Below, one piece after another: positions 44,148 to 54,380 of a DNA stretch of 64,000 nt. The notes beneath the pieces are model-generated. The model worked only from the letters and a program-made list of their open reading frames with translations, was not told where the DNA came from and did not search any database. Position 1 is the stretch's first letter. Each line of letters starts with the position of its first letter. The position numbers and the translations under genes are program-made. The DNA is from an uncultured Cellvibrio sp. (GTDB taxonomy: Bacteria; Pseudomonadota; Gammaproteobacteria; Pseudomonadales; Cellvibrionaceae), in contig CAMLML010000001.1 of assembly GCA_946481095.1 (NCBI GenBank), forward strand, positions 46,180 through 110,179, written 5' to 3'.

Positions 44148-44501
44148 TTAATTGCTCAATTTGTCCCGAAACATAAAAAACACGGCACCTAATAAACAAA
44201 GCCCGGCCCACAGATAATCCCACTTCAATGGTTCTTTTAAATAAAATAATGCGAAAGGAACGAAAACACTGAGGGTGATAACTTCTTGCAGAATTTTTAA
44301 TTGACCGACGGACATAACGGTATAGCCAATTCGATTGGCAGGAACCTGTAATAAATATTCGAAGAGGGCGATGCCCCAGCTGACGAAAGCGGCGATTATC
44401 CAGGGTTTGTGGTTAAGCTCTTTCAGGTGCGCGTACCAAGCGAAGGTCATAAAAATATTGCTGCAAAATAGTAAACCTATGGCGATGAGTGATGCCTGCA
44501 T
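44148..44501 (-). CDS. DUF486 small membrane protein (DMT-like)
   Basis: A 117-residue protein with four membrane helices and the stretches NIFMTFAWYAHLKEL, FEYLLQVPANRIGY and LKILQEVITLSVFVPFALFYLKEPLKWDY matches DUF486 (parts quoted separately: LKILQEVITLSVF and YLKEPLKWDY). The family is distantly related to small multidrug/metabolite transporters, and its substrate is unknown. It shares one base with the gene upstream at 44501, so it is co-translated with it. Confidence 0.88.
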   Translation of the reverse strand: MQASLIAIGLLFCSNIFMTFAWYAHLKELNHKPWIIAAFVSWGIALFEYLLQVPANRIGYTVMSVGQLKILQEVITLSVFVPFALFYLKEPLKWDYLWAGLCLLGAVFFMFRDKLSN

Positions 44502-44845
44502 CAGGTTTTCTCCTGTTCCATTTTTTTACCGACGAAATAACTGGAAATGCTGCTGAGAATCATGGCAGCTAATAACAGCCACAGGAATTGTTGTATTAAT
44601 GGATCGCTAAACAGCTGGCTGTGCACATCGAAGTAAAGGCGTTTGATATCAATCGAAAAAGTGTGCATTAACATTTTATTCATTATTGATTGTGTTATTG
44701 AGATTAAACGTACCATCAGCAGAATCAGTATGATGGCTGTCGGAATAATAAAAACCAGTGCGCGTCGTTTTTTACCAAGTACCCATAAACCTGCGCCGGG
44801 AAATATCAGTAATGAGAAAATGAATGCACGTGTAGATGGTTTCAT
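44501..44845 (-). CDS. Small hypothetical membrane protein
   Basis: A 114-residue protein with three predicted helices: LLIFPGAGLWVLG (a reentrant or first segment), FIIPTAIILILLMVRLI and FLWLLLAAMILSSISSYFV. FPGAGLWVLGKKRRAL resembles the start of small proteins found by other gammaproteobacteria next to RlmJ, but I do not recognise a named family. It ends with a charged tail KKMEQEKT. It lies two bases after rlmJ and overlaps the DUF486 gene by one base. Confidence 0.65.
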   Translation of the reverse strand: MKPSTRAFIFSLLIFPGAGLWVLGKKRRALVFIIPTAIILILLMVRLISITQSIMNKMLMHTFSIDIKRLYFDVHSQLFSDPLIQQFLWLLLAAMILSSISSYFVGKKMEQEKT

Positions 44846-44847
44846 GA

Positions 44848-45687
44848 TTATTCTTCCACTAATTGTTCAAGCCGATAAAACCCGTTTTGATTGTCACTTA
44901 ATAGATCCACAGCAAAAGGTAAAGTTTCCTCCATGGCTTTCCATAATGTCCAGGGGGGATTGATGGCTATTATGCCGCTGGCGGTCATACCGGATTCTGG
45001 TGAATCCGGGGCAATTGCCAATTCATAAAGTTGAATATTGCGAATACCGGATTTAATCAATGATTTTTCCATTTCGTCAATTCGTGAGCGCAATACAACC
45101 GGATACCAGAGTAAATAGGTACCTGTTGCAAAACGTTTATGTGCTTTGATCAGGTTTGCCACTACGGATTGGTAATCTTGTTTTACCTCATAAGAGGGGT
45201 CGATCAATACCAGTGCACGTCTGTCCGGTGGCGGTAGCAGGGATAACAAAGATTGCATTCCGTCTTCATTGAGCGTGTGTACATTTTTTTGCGGTCGAAA
45301 CAGATGTTGCAATGAACGAAAATCGGCAGGATGCAACTCATGCAGGAAAAGTTGGTCTATCTTGCGTAAAAATGCTTGTGCTAGCAGGGGCGACCCGGGA
45401 TACAAATGCTGATCCTGATGGTGTAGTGCGGACACTTGTTTGGTGTAGGCTGACAATGTATCCGGTAAGGAGTTTGTTTGCCAAAGGCGACCTATACCGC
45501 CAGCAAATTCCGAATTTTTTCGTGCTTCAGAAGAATTCAGTGAATAGATGCCAGCACCTGCGTGAGTGTCTATAATGCGTAAACTTTTTGGTTTTTGCGT
45601 CATATACTCAAGGCAATGAATGTAGATGCTGTGTTTTAGCAAATCTGCAAAATTGCCTGCGTGAAAACTGTGGCGATAGCTTAGCAT
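44848..45687 (-). CDS. rlmJ: 23S rRNA (adenine-2030-N6)-methyltransferase RlmJ
   Basis: From ATG 45687 the enzyme has 279 residues and begins MLSYRHSFHAGNFADLLKH, the family signature. It continues with IDTHAGAGIYSL (S-adenosylmethionine motif I) and the catalytic VLIDPSYEVKQDYQ, where DPSY replaces the more common DPPY. It methylates A2030 of 23S rRNA. The frame is open for 11 more codons upstream, but the conserved start is at 45687. It is divergent from tamA across about 90 bases. Confidence 0.95.
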   Translation of the reverse strand: MLSYRHSFHAGNFADLLKHSIYIHCLEYMTQKPKSLRIIDTHAGAGIYSLNSSEARKNSEFAGGIGRLWQTNSLPDTLSAYTKQVSALHHQDQHLYPGSPLLAQAFLRKIDQLFLHELHPADFRSLQHLFRPQKNVHTLNEDGMQSLLSLLPPPDRRALVLIDPSYEVKQDYQSVVANLIKAHKRFATGTYLLWYPVVLRSRIDEMEKSLIKSGIRNIQLYELAIAPDSPESGMTASGIIAINPPWTLWKAMEETLPFAVDLLSDNQNGFYRLEQLVEE

Positions 45688-45778
45688 TGAGTTGCTCGAT
45701 GATTGCGGATGTGTGTGCATTATAACAAGCTGGTTTTCTACTACTACTTAAAATCCAACTTTAATTTGAGAATCTGAA

Positions 45779-47521
45779 TTGATCGTTAATCGTTGTATTT
45801 GTTTGTTGGCATTATTGAGCTGCATCAGCGGGTCAGTTTTGGCGGCAACACCTGAGATCAATATTCGAGGTGGAATTGCTTCGCTACGTGAAAATATTTT
45901 GCACAGACTGAGTATAACGGAAGAAAAATGCAAAGCCCCCGCGTGGCGATTGAATACCCATCTGGATGCAGCAGAAGCCGAAATTGAGCAGGCAGCCAAA
46001 GCGCTGGGATATTATCGTTTAACCTTCGAATCAAAATTAATGCGCAATAATGATTGCTGGTCTCTGGATATTCAGCTGACACCCGGCGAGCCTGTTCGTG
46101 TTAAAGAATTGCGAATTGATATTATGGGCGACGGTCGACTGGACCCCGTGTTTCAAAATCTTTACGACAAACCCGGCATCAAAATAGGCAGTCGCTTCCA
46201 TCATGGAAAATATGAAAGCCTGAAGGCGCGGTTTGAATCATTGGCAACTGCCAGAGGATATTTTGATGCGCAATTCGCATTGGCACGTGTGCTGATTAAT
46301 GAATCAGAAAATTCAGCAGTTATCGAACTGACCTATGACACAGGCAAGCGCTACCGTCTTGGGAAAATTGAAATAGAACAAGATACCTTGCATGACGAAT
46401 TTGTTCAGCGTTATTTAACAATTCGTCCTGATGATGACTACGATACAGACAAACTACTTGAAACCAAAAATTTATACAATGCCAGCAATTATTTTGGTTC
46501 TACCAATATCACGCCCAATCTGGAAGATAAAAAAGATCAGCAAGTTGATATTCATATCAAATTGGATAAACGCAAGCGTCATGAATATTCTCTGGGTGGT
46601 GGATATGCCACCGATACCGGGCCCAGAGTGTTATTAGGTTTCGAAGATAGATATATCAATAAAAGCGGTCATTTTTTTAATGCGGATGTGTCTGCATCGG
46701 AAACCAAAAAAGAAGCTCAGGCTGTATATACAATTCCTCTGCAGAAACCGGCATTTGAATTTTTAAAAATATCGACAGGTTATGAAAAGGAAGAAACTGA
46801 ATCCAGCTTTAGCCGAAAAAAAACCATTGGTACCAGCTACACCTATTATCAAAAAACCAAATGGCTGCAAACCTATGCCATTACTTTTGAACATGAAGAT
46901 TCTATTGTGGGCGATCAGCCTCTGATAATTACTGATTTAATCATTCCATCATGGACTATATCGCGTATCAAAACCGGAGCGGCAGCTTATCCATTGCAGG
47001 GGTGGTCATTGATGTCGCGCGTATCCGGTTCACCCAGTTCGTTAGGTTCTGATTTCAGTTTTGTACAGTGGGATACTCGCTTGAAACATATTTGGGGTGG
47101 AGATTATGGGCGATTAATTTTACGCGGGCATTTGGGGATAACTGAAACGGTTGATTTTGATGAGTTGCCAGCATCGGTGCGTTATTTTACCGGTGGTGAT
47201 GCCAGTGTGCGTGGTTATGATTATGAATCTCTTGGTGCTACTGAAAAAAATGCGGAAGGGGACGATATAGTGATAGGAGGTAAAAATCTGATCGTAAGCT
47301 CAATTGAATATGACCATCCTGTTGGTGAAAGTAATTGGGTACTGGCTGCGTTTTACGATCATGGCAACTCATCAAACGATTTTAATTTTGATATTAAACG
47401 CGGAGCGGGTGTTGGTGTGCGATGGATTTCACCGATTGGCCCTGTTCGTGTTGATTTTGCGAGAGCATTGGACGACGAAAAATCCTGGGCCATTCATATC
47501 ACTATGGGGCCGGATTTGTAA
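45779..47521 (+). CDS. tamA: TamA, outer-membrane translocation/assembly module
   Basis: The 580-residue protein has a signal peptide (LLALLSCISGSVLA), three POTRA domains (residues about 24-265) and an Omp85 beta-barrel. Barrel hallmarks are LGGGYATDTGPRVLLGFEDRYI (quoted in part: GGYATDTGPRVLLG), VRYFTGGDASVRGYDYESLG (in parts FTGGDASVRGYDY) with the VRGF/Y motif of the lid loop, and a terminal Leu. With TamB it inserts a subset of outer-membrane proteins such as autotransporters. The start is TTG 45779. It ends by sharing one base with tamB (TAATG). Confidence 0.94.
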   Translation: MIVNRCICLLALLSCISGSVLAATPEINIRGGIASLRENILHRLSITEEKCKAPAWRLNTHLDAAEAEIEQAAKALGYYRLTFESKLMRNNDCWSLDIQLTPGEPVRVKELRIDIMGDGRLDPVFQNLYDKPGIKIGSRFHHGKYESLKARFESLATARGYFDAQFALARVLINESENSAVIELTYDTGKRYRLGKIEIEQDTLHDEFVQRYLTIRPDDDYDTDKLLETKNLYNASNYFGSTNITPNLEDKKDQQVDIHIKLDKRKRHEYSLGGGYATDTGPRVLLGFEDRYINKSGHFFNADVSASETKKEAQAVYTIPLQKPAFEFLKISTGYEKEETESSFSRKKTIGTSYTYYQKTKWLQTYAITFEHEDSIVGDQPLIITDLIIPSWTISRIKTGAAAYPLQGWSLMSRVSGSPSSLGSDFSFVQWDTRLKHIWGGDYGRLILRGHLGITETVDFDELPASVRYFTGGDASVRGYDYESLGATEKNAEGDDIVIGGKNLIVSSIEYDHPVGESNWVLAAFYDHGNSSNDFNFDIKRGAGVGVRWISPIGPVRVDFARALDDEKSWAIHITMGPDL

Positions 47522-50500
47522 TGTGGCGCAAGATCAAGAAAATATTTTTTTATTCACTGGCGACCATTATTATTTTAATGGCCACCCTGGTCACCCTGAT
47601 TGAAACCCAAACGGGTAGCCGTTTGGTGGTGCAATATCTTGCGCGTACTTTGGGTGTTGAATTAGGTAATATTAGCGGTAATCTTCGCAAAGGACTGGAT
47701 ATAGAGTGGATTCAATATCAAACTGAAAAAGAAAATATTTATGCAGGCAATGTCAGTTTTCGCTGGAATTCCATGGCATTGTTTTATACCGCGGTATCGA
47801 TTGAATCTTTATCAATTGATCAATTAAAAATTCAATTGCCGGAAAGTCAGAATAATAACTCACAACCTTTTTCCAATTGGCCAAGCCTGGGTTTGCCGCT
47901 GCGGGTAGAGCTTAAAAAATTCCAATTGCACAATATTGAATATGCACAGGGAGATTATCGTGATCAATGGCGCAGCTTCAGTGGATCACTCAGTTTGGGG
48001 ACTTTTCATTTGCGTTATGCACTGCTTAAATTGATTCATGAAAAATACCAATTGGAATTACATGGACATTCGGATCTGGATTACCCCTATACAACATCAG
48101 CCAATTTGCAATGGCAGTTTGATGCTGACACGCATTATTCCGGAAAAACCAAATTAACCGGTAGCATTAAAAAATTGGTCACAGAAACACAGATGCTGTC
48201 ACCTGTAAAAGCGACAGCCAATATTCTATTGCCGTTGGTGAATGCTAAAAAGGAATTGCAATCGCAACCTGAATTACAGGTTGATCTTGCAATAGAAAAA
48301 GAACATTTGCCTGAAGTTTGGTGGATTGCTGGAAAAACGTCGCCGATTCTGGATTTAAAAATGCAGGCGAAGGGAAACTGGCTGGATTATTCAGGCCAAA
48401 TAACAGGCAACATGATGCTGGAAGGATATCCAGCGGTTGATTTGGTATTGAAAGCGAATGGTAATTTGCAACAAATTGCGATTGAGTCTTTTGATGCATC
48501 TGAATTGCGTACGGAAGAGATGGAAAAACCGGTTTCCCGTTTGAATGTTAGTGGCAGTGTGCAATGGAGCCCGGTGCTGAATTGGAATTTGCAAGCCAGT
48601 GCCAATTCTTTTGATGCAGCTCTTTTGGTTGAGAATTGGCCGACCAATATCAGTGCCAGTTTTCATTCAGAAGGCGAAAAAAAACAGGACTATTGGTTGT
48701 GGAAAATTGATGAGTTAAATGCAGAGGGAGCAGTGCGCGATCTGGCATTTTCAATGCAGGGAAATTTACATCAAAATCAAAATGAATGGCGCAGCAATGG
48801 ATTGCGAATGATTTGGGGCGCTAACCGTATTGATGTTAACGGTTATCTTGCGAATGAATCAAAAGTGGAGTGGAACCTGCGCGCTCCCATGTTGCATCAA
48901 ATCGATAATGATATTTCCGGAAGCCTGATCACCAAAGGCAATATATCCGGTTCCTGGTCATTGCCTGAAATTACCTTGGAAGCCACAGGCAGTGAACTGT
49001 CATGGAAGAAATTTTCACTTGATAATTTGCAGATGAATGTGACACCGATAACGAATAACGAAACGAATAAATCTCCAGTTGGATTTACTGTATTAGATGA
49101 TACCAATTCAATGAAATCTGAACTTGAACGACAAGTGGTGAATCAGCATTATCGGATGGAGTTGGTGGCCAAAAAGCTGCGTGTAAATCAGGAAAGTTTT
49201 AAATCAATAACGATTTCCGGTGAAGGCAGTTTGTCAAATCATAAATTGAATGCGGGCATCCGTCATGATCGATTGGGGAAATTGGATGTGGGTTTGATCG
49301 GAGGTTTGCTGCAAGAAGAATGGGTTGGTCAATTGCAATCTATGGCAGTCAAGATTAAAAAGGTTCCCAAATGGTGGCTCAGTTCCAGACAAGCTATAAG
49401 AATTAATCAAAATAAAATTGCATTACAACCTGTCTGTTTTACAACGCGCAGTAACCAGACAGCGATTATTGATCAATCAACCGTAATTGCTGAAGATGCA
49501 CCGGCAGGCGCTCCTTTTTTTACCAATGCAACTCCTGTGAAAATCCGGAATCCACAGTTGCAGGGTCATAATCCACATCCCCATTCAGCTATTCAAATTT
49601 TACATGCGCCTGAACTTTGTATTGATCTTGATTGGCAACAAACAACAGGTTTGGCGATGAATATTGATGTGAATGCGGTTCCCTTGCGACAATTTTATTC
49701 GCTCTTCAAGCCGGAAGTTTTTTTTGCGGGTGTTATGGATGGTTATATCCGTATTAAAAGTCCACAGCTTGATCTGGCATCAACCCAGGCGGATGTGCAA
49801 TTGAAAACGGGTGATGCTGAATTGCGTTATCAATATGAAGGCGGTGCGACAGAAGTTTATCCCTGGCGCTCTGCCAGTATTTCTTCGCGACTTTATCAGG
49901 AAAACTTAAGTTCAGAATTAAAAATGGATTGGGCAGATTTTGGTTTTATTGGCATGGACAATCAATGGCAGCTAACGGGTACGTCATCCATAAAAGGCAA
50001 ATTGCAAGCCGAATTTCGCAATCTTGAACCATTGGAAACCTTGCTGCCGTTTACGGACAACGTAAAAGGCCAGTTAAATGCCAATTTACAATGGCAAGGG
50101 AATTTGGTTCAGCCACAAATTTCCGGTGCAATAAAATTGGAACAGGCATCAGCCAGAATTCCCAAATTAGGCGTGTCGCTGGACAAAATCGGGTTCGTTA
50201 TTTCGGCAGACAATTCCAGTGAAATTAATATTGATATGCTGGCTGAAGCGGGTAAAGGGCAATTAAATTTACAGGGAAAATTAACCAATCCGTTACAACC
50301 GGATTGGTTGTTGTCGGCCGATTTAAATGGAAAAAATTTCCAGATTATTAATTTGCCCAGCATGAAAGCACGTTTGAATCCGGCTATTAATTTAACAGCG
50401 AATGCACAAGTAATTAAACTCACGGGCGAAGCGGAAGTTCCGCAATTGATTGCCAACATAAAAACCTTGCCACAATCGGCCGTGCAGTTGTCAGATGATG

Positions 50501-51264
50501 TGGTGGTTGTGGATGAAAAGTCTTTGGAGTTAAATCAATCAAAAGCTAGCATTCCCCTGCGTGCAAATTTGCGTCTTAAATTGGGTGATGAAGTAAAGTT
50601 TGCAGGATTTGGATTGGATAGCCAATTGACTGGTGATGTTAAATTAATAAAAGAACCTCTGCGTCCATGGCTTACCAATGGTTTTGTGGGTGTAAAAGAA
50701 GGGAGTTATCAAGCTTATGGGCAAACATTGACGATTGAACGCGGGCGATTAATTTTTCAGGGCGACTATGAAAATCCAGGGTTGGATATCAATGCGTATC
50801 GTAATATAGATGACGAAAAAAATACTAAGGTGATTTTACAAATTGCCGGTAGTTTACAGCGCCCGCAAGCCAAAGTATTTTCGGAGCCGGCAAGTTCCGA
50901 TAGTGATGCCATGATGATGTTATTAACGGGTAAGCCCTTATCAGAAGCGTCAAAGGCTGATGCTTCGATGTTGATAGCGGCCCTGGGGGGCATGGGCGTT
51001 GAACGCAGTCAGGGCATTACCCAGGAGGTTGCTCAGTTTTTTGGTGTGGATGAGGTCGCGATAAAATCCGAAAAAGGTATTGATCAAAGCCAATTATGGG
51101 TGGGTAAATATGTAACCCCCAAAATCCTGGTGCGTTATGTGGTAGGGTTATTTGATCAGGCATTCAGTTTGGGTGTTGTTTACCGACTGACTGACAAAGT
51201 CAGAATTGAAGCAGAATCAGGCGAAACCCAAAGTGTCGATATGATTTATAAAATAGAGCGTTAA
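47521..51264 (+). CDS. tamB: TamB, inner-membrane beta-helical component
   Basis: The 1247-residue protein has an N-terminal signal anchor (FYSLATIIILMATLVTLIE), a very long repetitive beta-rich region and the C-terminal DUF490 domain (residues about 950-1247; features PLRPWLTNGFVGVKEGSYQAYGQ in part, IERGRLIFQGDYENPGLDINAYR in part). TamB spans the periplasm and works with TamA; related proteins carry lipids to the outer membrane. ATG 47521 overlaps the tamA stop. Its stop TAA at 51262-51264 is followed at 81 bases by the GH5 gene on the same strand. Confidence 0.94.
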   Translation: MWRKIKKIFFYSLATIIILMATLVTLIETQTGSRLVVQYLARTLGVELGNISGNLRKGLDIEWIQYQTEKENIYAGNVSFRWNSMALFYTAVSIESLSIDQLKIQLPESQNNNSQPFSNWPSLGLPLRVELKKFQLHNIEYAQGDYRDQWRSFSGSLSLGTFHLRYALLKLIHEKYQLELHGHSDLDYPYTTSANLQWQFDADTHYSGKTKLTGSIKKLVTETQMLSPVKATANILLPLVNAKKELQSQPELQVDLAIEKEHLPEVWWIAGKTSPILDLKMQAKGNWLDYSGQITGNMMLEGYPAVDLVLKANGNLQQIAIESFDASELRTEEMEKPVSRLNVSGSVQWSPVLNWNLQASANSFDAALLVENWPTNISASFHSEGEKKQDYWLWKIDELNAEGAVRDLAFSMQGNLHQNQNEWRSNGLRMIWGANRIDVNGYLANESKVEWNLRAPMLHQIDNDISGSLITKGNISGSWSLPEITLEATGSELSWKKFSLDNLQMNVTPITNNETNKSPVGFTVLDDTNSMKSELERQVVNQHYRMELVAKKLRVNQESFKSITISGEGSLSNHKLNAGIRHDRLGKLDVGLIGGLLQEEWVGQLQSMAVKIKKVPKWWLSSRQAIRINQNKIALQPVCFTTRSNQTAIIDQSTVIAEDAPAGAPFFTNATPVKIRNPQLQGHNPHPHSAIQILHAPELCIDLDWQQTTGLAMNIDVNAVPLRQFYSLFKPEVFFAGVMDGYIRIKSPQLDLASTQADVQLKTGDAELRYQYEGGATEVYPWRSASISSRLYQENLSSELKMDWADFGFIGMDNQWQLTGTSSIKGKLQAEFRNLEPLETLLPFTDNVKGQLNANLQWQGNLVQPQISGAIKLEQASARIPKLGVSLDKIGFVISADNSSEINIDMLAEAGKGQLNLQGKLTNPLQPDWLLSADLNGKNFQIINLPSMKARLNPAINLTANAQVIKLTGEAEVPQLIANIKTLPQSAVQLSDDVVVVDEKSLELNQSKASIPLRANLRLKLGDEVKFAGFGLDSQLTGDVKLIKEPLRPWLTNGFVGVKEGSYQAYGQTLTIERGRLIFQGDYENPGLDINAYRNIDDEKNTKVILQIAGSLQRPQAKVFSEPASSDSDAMMMLLTGKPLSEASKADASMLIAALGGMGVERSQGITQEVAQFFGVDEVAIKSEKGIDQSQLWVGKYVTPKILVRYVVGLFDQAFSLGVVYRLTDKVRIEAESGETQSVDMIYKIER

Positions 51265-51344
51265 TGTTTGAAAATTCTGTTTCATCCAAAAGCATCAATC
51301 GATTTAATGATGCGTTATATATCAATAACAACGAGGTCAACAAA

Positions 51345-52442
51345 ATGCATATAAAAATTAATTTTTCATGTTTATGGTTATTTCTCTGTTGCAGTTTTAT
51401 TGCAGCACCGGCGTTTGCTGATAATGCTTGGGAAACATCAACCGGCTGGTGGAATGCAACAGATATTCCCGCATTTGATCGCAAGCAAATCAAGAAACAA
51501 TTGCCGCTGATTAAAGTGAAAGGAAACCAGTTTGTCACAGCGTCGGGACAAGAAGTTGTGTTTCGTGGTGCCAGCGTCGCTGATCCTGACAAAATAAAAA
51601 CCAACAAAAAATTTACCAAAAATCATTTTGCTGTTTTAAAAAGCTGGGGTGCCAATGTGGTGCGCATTCCAGTACATCCCACAGCATGGCGTAAACACGG
51701 TAAAGCAAAATATCTGGCAATGCTGGATCAAATTGTTGTTTGGGCTAACGATTTGGAAATCTATGTGATTTTGGATTGGCATTCGATTGGCAATTTAAAA
51801 TCTGAAATGTTCCAGAATCCATCCTATTACACTACTGCAGGAGAAACCTACGATTTCTGGCGTACTGTTTCCGAGCGATATGCTGGTATTCATGTTGTTG
51901 CTTTTTACGAATTATATAATGAGCCCACTGTGTTTAATGGGCGATTGGGTGTTGTTTCCTGGGAAGAATGGAAAAAAATAAACGAAGAAATGATCACCAT
52001 AGTACAAGCACATAATCCCAATGCAATTTGTCTGGTTGCCGGATTTAACTGGGCTTACGATTTAACACCTATTGCCAAAACACCCATCGAAAAACAAAAT
52101 ATTGCGTATGTCAGCCATCCATATCCCATGAAAGTCGGTGCGCCCTATGAAAAAAATTGGGATAGGGATTTTGGATTTGCTGCTGATAAATATCCTGTTT
52201 TTGCAACCGAAATTGGCTACCAATTGGCGACCGATAAAGGTGCGCACATTCCGGTAATTGATGATGGCAGTTATGGCAAACGCATTACCGATTATTTCGG
52301 TGCGAAAAAAATCTCCTGGGTAGCCTGGGTCTTTGATCCTGACTGGTCACCACAAATGATTAAAGATTGGAGCTATGAACCTACCATGCAGGGAAAACAT
52401 TTCCGCGAAGTCATGTTGAAAGAAAATAAACCGATTCAGTAA
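51345..52442 (+). CDS. Secreted glycoside hydrolase family 5 (cellulase-like)
   Basis: From ATG 51345 the product has 365 residues, with a signal peptide cleaved after AFA (residue 25). The GH5 barrel contains VVFRGASVADPD, ANVVRIPVHP, VILDWHS, FYELYNEPTVF with the acid/base Glu193, YVSHPYP and PVFATEIGYQ with the nucleophile Glu289. Both catalytic Glu are present. It hydrolyses beta-glucan or mannan type polysaccharides outside the cytoplasm; the exact subfamily is unclear. There is no carbohydrate-binding module or Ser linker. GAGG at seven bases supports this start; an ATG at 51264 is also open, without a signal peptide. Confidence 0.9.
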   Translation: MHIKINFSCLWLFLCCSFIAAPAFADNAWETSTGWWNATDIPAFDRKQIKKQLPLIKVKGNQFVTASGQEVVFRGASVADPDKIKTNKKFTKNHFAVLKSWGANVVRIPVHPTAWRKHGKAKYLAMLDQIVVWANDLEIYVILDWHSIGNLKSEMFQNPSYYTTAGETYDFWRTVSERYAGIHVVAFYELYNEPTVFNGRLGVVSWEEWKKINEEMITIVQAHNPNAICLVAGFNWAYDLTPIAKTPIEKQNIAYVSHPYPMKVGAPYEKNWDRDFGFAADKYPVFATEIGYQLATDKGAHIPVIDDGSYGKRITDYFGAKKISWVAWVFDPDWSPQMIKDWSYEPTMQGKHFREVMLKENKPIQ

Positions 52443-52454
52443 TTGAATTTGACT

Positions 52455-52485
52455 AAAAAATGCCTGATTTAATCAGGCATTTTTT
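52455..52485. terminator. Bidirectional intrinsic terminator
   Basis: A 13-bp stem (52455-52467 with 52473-52485, core TGCCTGA/TCAGGCA), a five-base loop, A-run before and T-run after. It can end the GH5 transcript and the convergent membrane-protein transcript, whose last codons form the right arm. Confidence 0.9.
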
Positions 52486-53036
52486 ATATCTGAATGGCGA
52501 GCTTTACCCAAAAACACTAAAGAAATAATCAGCCCCAGAAAACCGCCCGCATAACTGCAATTATGAATATAGGCCACGCGAATGAACGACACACCGTCAA
52601 CAACGCCATAATAGTGAACTCTGTGTTGCCACTTTTGAGGATCGGGCGGAATTAATGTGCCGTAGACATAAGCTGCAACGCCGAACAATAATCCGCACAT
52701 AAAAATGATCAGGAATCCTGAGAAAATCTTTTTTCTTGCCAGGGTATAGGGAGAAACATCAACAAATCGGCGCGCTAAAAACCATCCCGCCAACAAGCCT
52801 ACCCACCAGGTAGCCATAAAGCCAATTGTACTCACAAAAACTTGATCACCAAGCCCAAAGTTTGCGTAAGCAAATTGCTTGAATTTTAGTTTGGTGAAAT
52901 ATTCAGGAGAGATTGAATAAGTAATCTGGTCATGTAATACACCATAACTTCCCGCAATTAATGCACCTGAAAGAGCAAACTTCATTAAGAATAAAATATC
53001 GGCTTTGTTGAGGTTGGGTGCAAGATAATTCATCAT
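52473..53036 (-). CDS. Hypothetical membrane protein downstream of hemL
   Basis: A 187-residue protein with about four membrane helices (residues 14-33, 68-87, 105-128 and 162-180). Periplasmic or cytoplasmic loops hold ITYSISPEYFTKLKFKQF, a region of conserved-looking aromatic residues, and PPDPQKWQHRVHYYGVVDG. I do not recognise the family. It starts two bases after the hemL stop, so it is co-transcribed with it. Its C-terminal codons lie within the shared terminator. Confidence 0.75.
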   Translation of the reverse strand: MMNYLAPNLNKADILFLMKFALSGALIAGSYGVLHDQITYSISPEYFTKLKFKQFAYANFGLGDQVFVSTIGFMATWWVGLLAGWFLARRFVDVSPYTLARKKIFSGFLIIFMCGLLFGVAAYVYGTLIPPDPQKWQHRVHYYGVVDGVSFIRVAYIHNCSYAGGFLGLIISLVFLGKARHSDIKNA

Positions 53037-53038
53037 TA

Positions 53039-54322
53039 TTAAATCAATTCCGCAAAAGTCTCTTTCGCTGCTTTCAAGGTTTGCTCTATATCTTTTTCAG
53101 TGTGCGCTGATGACATAAAGCCCGCTTCGTAAGAAGCGGGAGCCAGATAAACGCCGCGTTTTAATAAGCCGTGAAAGAATTGATTGAAGCGTGGAATGTT
53201 GCAAGCCATAACTTGTTTGAAGTTGGTGATTTTCTTTTCTTCGGTGAAGAAGAAACCAAACATGCTGCCGACATGATTGGTGGTGAAAGGTATGTTGGCG
53301 TCGTTAGCCAATTTTTGTAAACCGTTCACTAAATCGGTAGTACGTTGACTCAGGTTTTTATAAAAATCTTTTTGTTCCAATAGTTCCAGTGTTTTTAATC
53401 CTGCAGCCATAGCAACCGGATTTCCTGATAAAGTTCCCGCCTGATAAACAGGGCCTGAAGGCGCGATCATTTGCATTACATCGCGTCTGCCACCAAATGC
53501 ACCGACGGGCATGCCACCACCTATTACTTTTCCCAAGGTGGTGATGTCGGCGCGAATATTATAAAACCCCTGGGCACCTGTGTGGCTCACACGAAAACCT
53601 GTCATGACTTCATCGAGGATTAACAAGCTGCCGTATTGATCGCAGACTTCACGCAGTGTTTCCAAAAATCCTGCAACTGGCGGAACACAATTCATATTGC
53701 CGACAACCGGTTCAACAATAATGCAAGCAATTTGGTCGCCATGTTGTGCAAAACAATCGCGCACTTGTTGTGCATTGTTGTAATCGAGGGTGATGGTGTG
53801 ATCCGCCAATACTTTGGGAACGCCGGGAGAACTTGGAACACCTAAAGTTAATGCACCAGAGCCAGCTTTAATTAATAAAGAATCGGAGTGGCCGTGATAA
53901 CAGCCTTCGAATTTAATAATTTTATCGCGCGAGGTAAACGCTCTTGCCAAACGAATTGCACTCATTGTTGCTTCAGTGCCTGAGCTGACAAAGCGAACCA
54001 TATCCATGCCCGGCATTAATGAACATAATTTTTGTGCCAGTGTGGTTTCGCGTTCAGTGGGTGCACCAAAACTTAATCCATTTTTGGCAGCATCAATAAC
54101 GGCCTGAATAACTTCGGGATGCGCATGACCCAGCACCATAGGTCCCCAACTTTGCACATAATCAATATATTGTTTGCCATCGGCATCCCATACATAAGCA
54201 CCCTGTGCTTTTTCAAAAAAAACCGGTGTGCCGCCAACTGCGCGAAACGCACGAACGGGTGAATTTACGCCGCCGGGAATATGTTGTTGGGCTTGAGCAA
54301 ATAATTCTTCTGAGCGAGTCAT
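53039..54322 (-). CDS. hemL: Glutamate-1-semialdehyde 2,1-aminomutase HemL
   Basis: The 427-residue enzyme begins [23 protein letters not shown] in part ([18 protein letters not shown]), with the family blocks [36 protein letters not shown] and the cofactor Lys in [18 protein letters not shown]. It converts glutamate-1-semialdehyde to 5-aminolevulinate, the first committed step of the tetrapyrrole pathway, whose later genes hemC-hemD are elsewhere in the window. The start at 54322 matches the usual N-terminus; ATG 54334 is also possible, and the frame is open further upstream through non-conserved sequence. Confidence 0.95.
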   Translation of the reverse strand: MTRSEELFAQAQQHIPGGVNSPVRAFRAVGGTPVFFEKAQGAYVWDADGKQYIDYVQSWGPMVLGHAHPEVIQAVIDAAKNGLSFGAPTERETTLAQKLCSLMPGMDMVRFVSSGTEATMSAIRLARAFTSRDKIIKFEGCYHGHSDSLLIKAGSGALTLGVPSSPGVPKVLADHTITLDYNNAQQVRDCFAQHGDQIACIIVEPVVGNMNCVPPVAGFLETLREVCDQYGSLLILDEVMTGFRVSHTGAQGFYNIRADITTLGKVIGGGMPVGAFGGRRDVMQMIAPSGPVYQAGTLSGNPVAMAAGLKTLELLEQKDFYKNLSQRTTDLVNGLQKLANDANIPFTTNHVGSMFGFFFTEEKKITNFKQVMACNIPRFNQFFHGLLKRGVYLAPASYEAGFMSSAHTEKDIEQTLKAAKETFAELI

Positions 54323-54380
54323 GGTGGCGTCCATTATAAAGTTTTTGAAAATACGATTATACAAAAGTAATGATAGGCTT

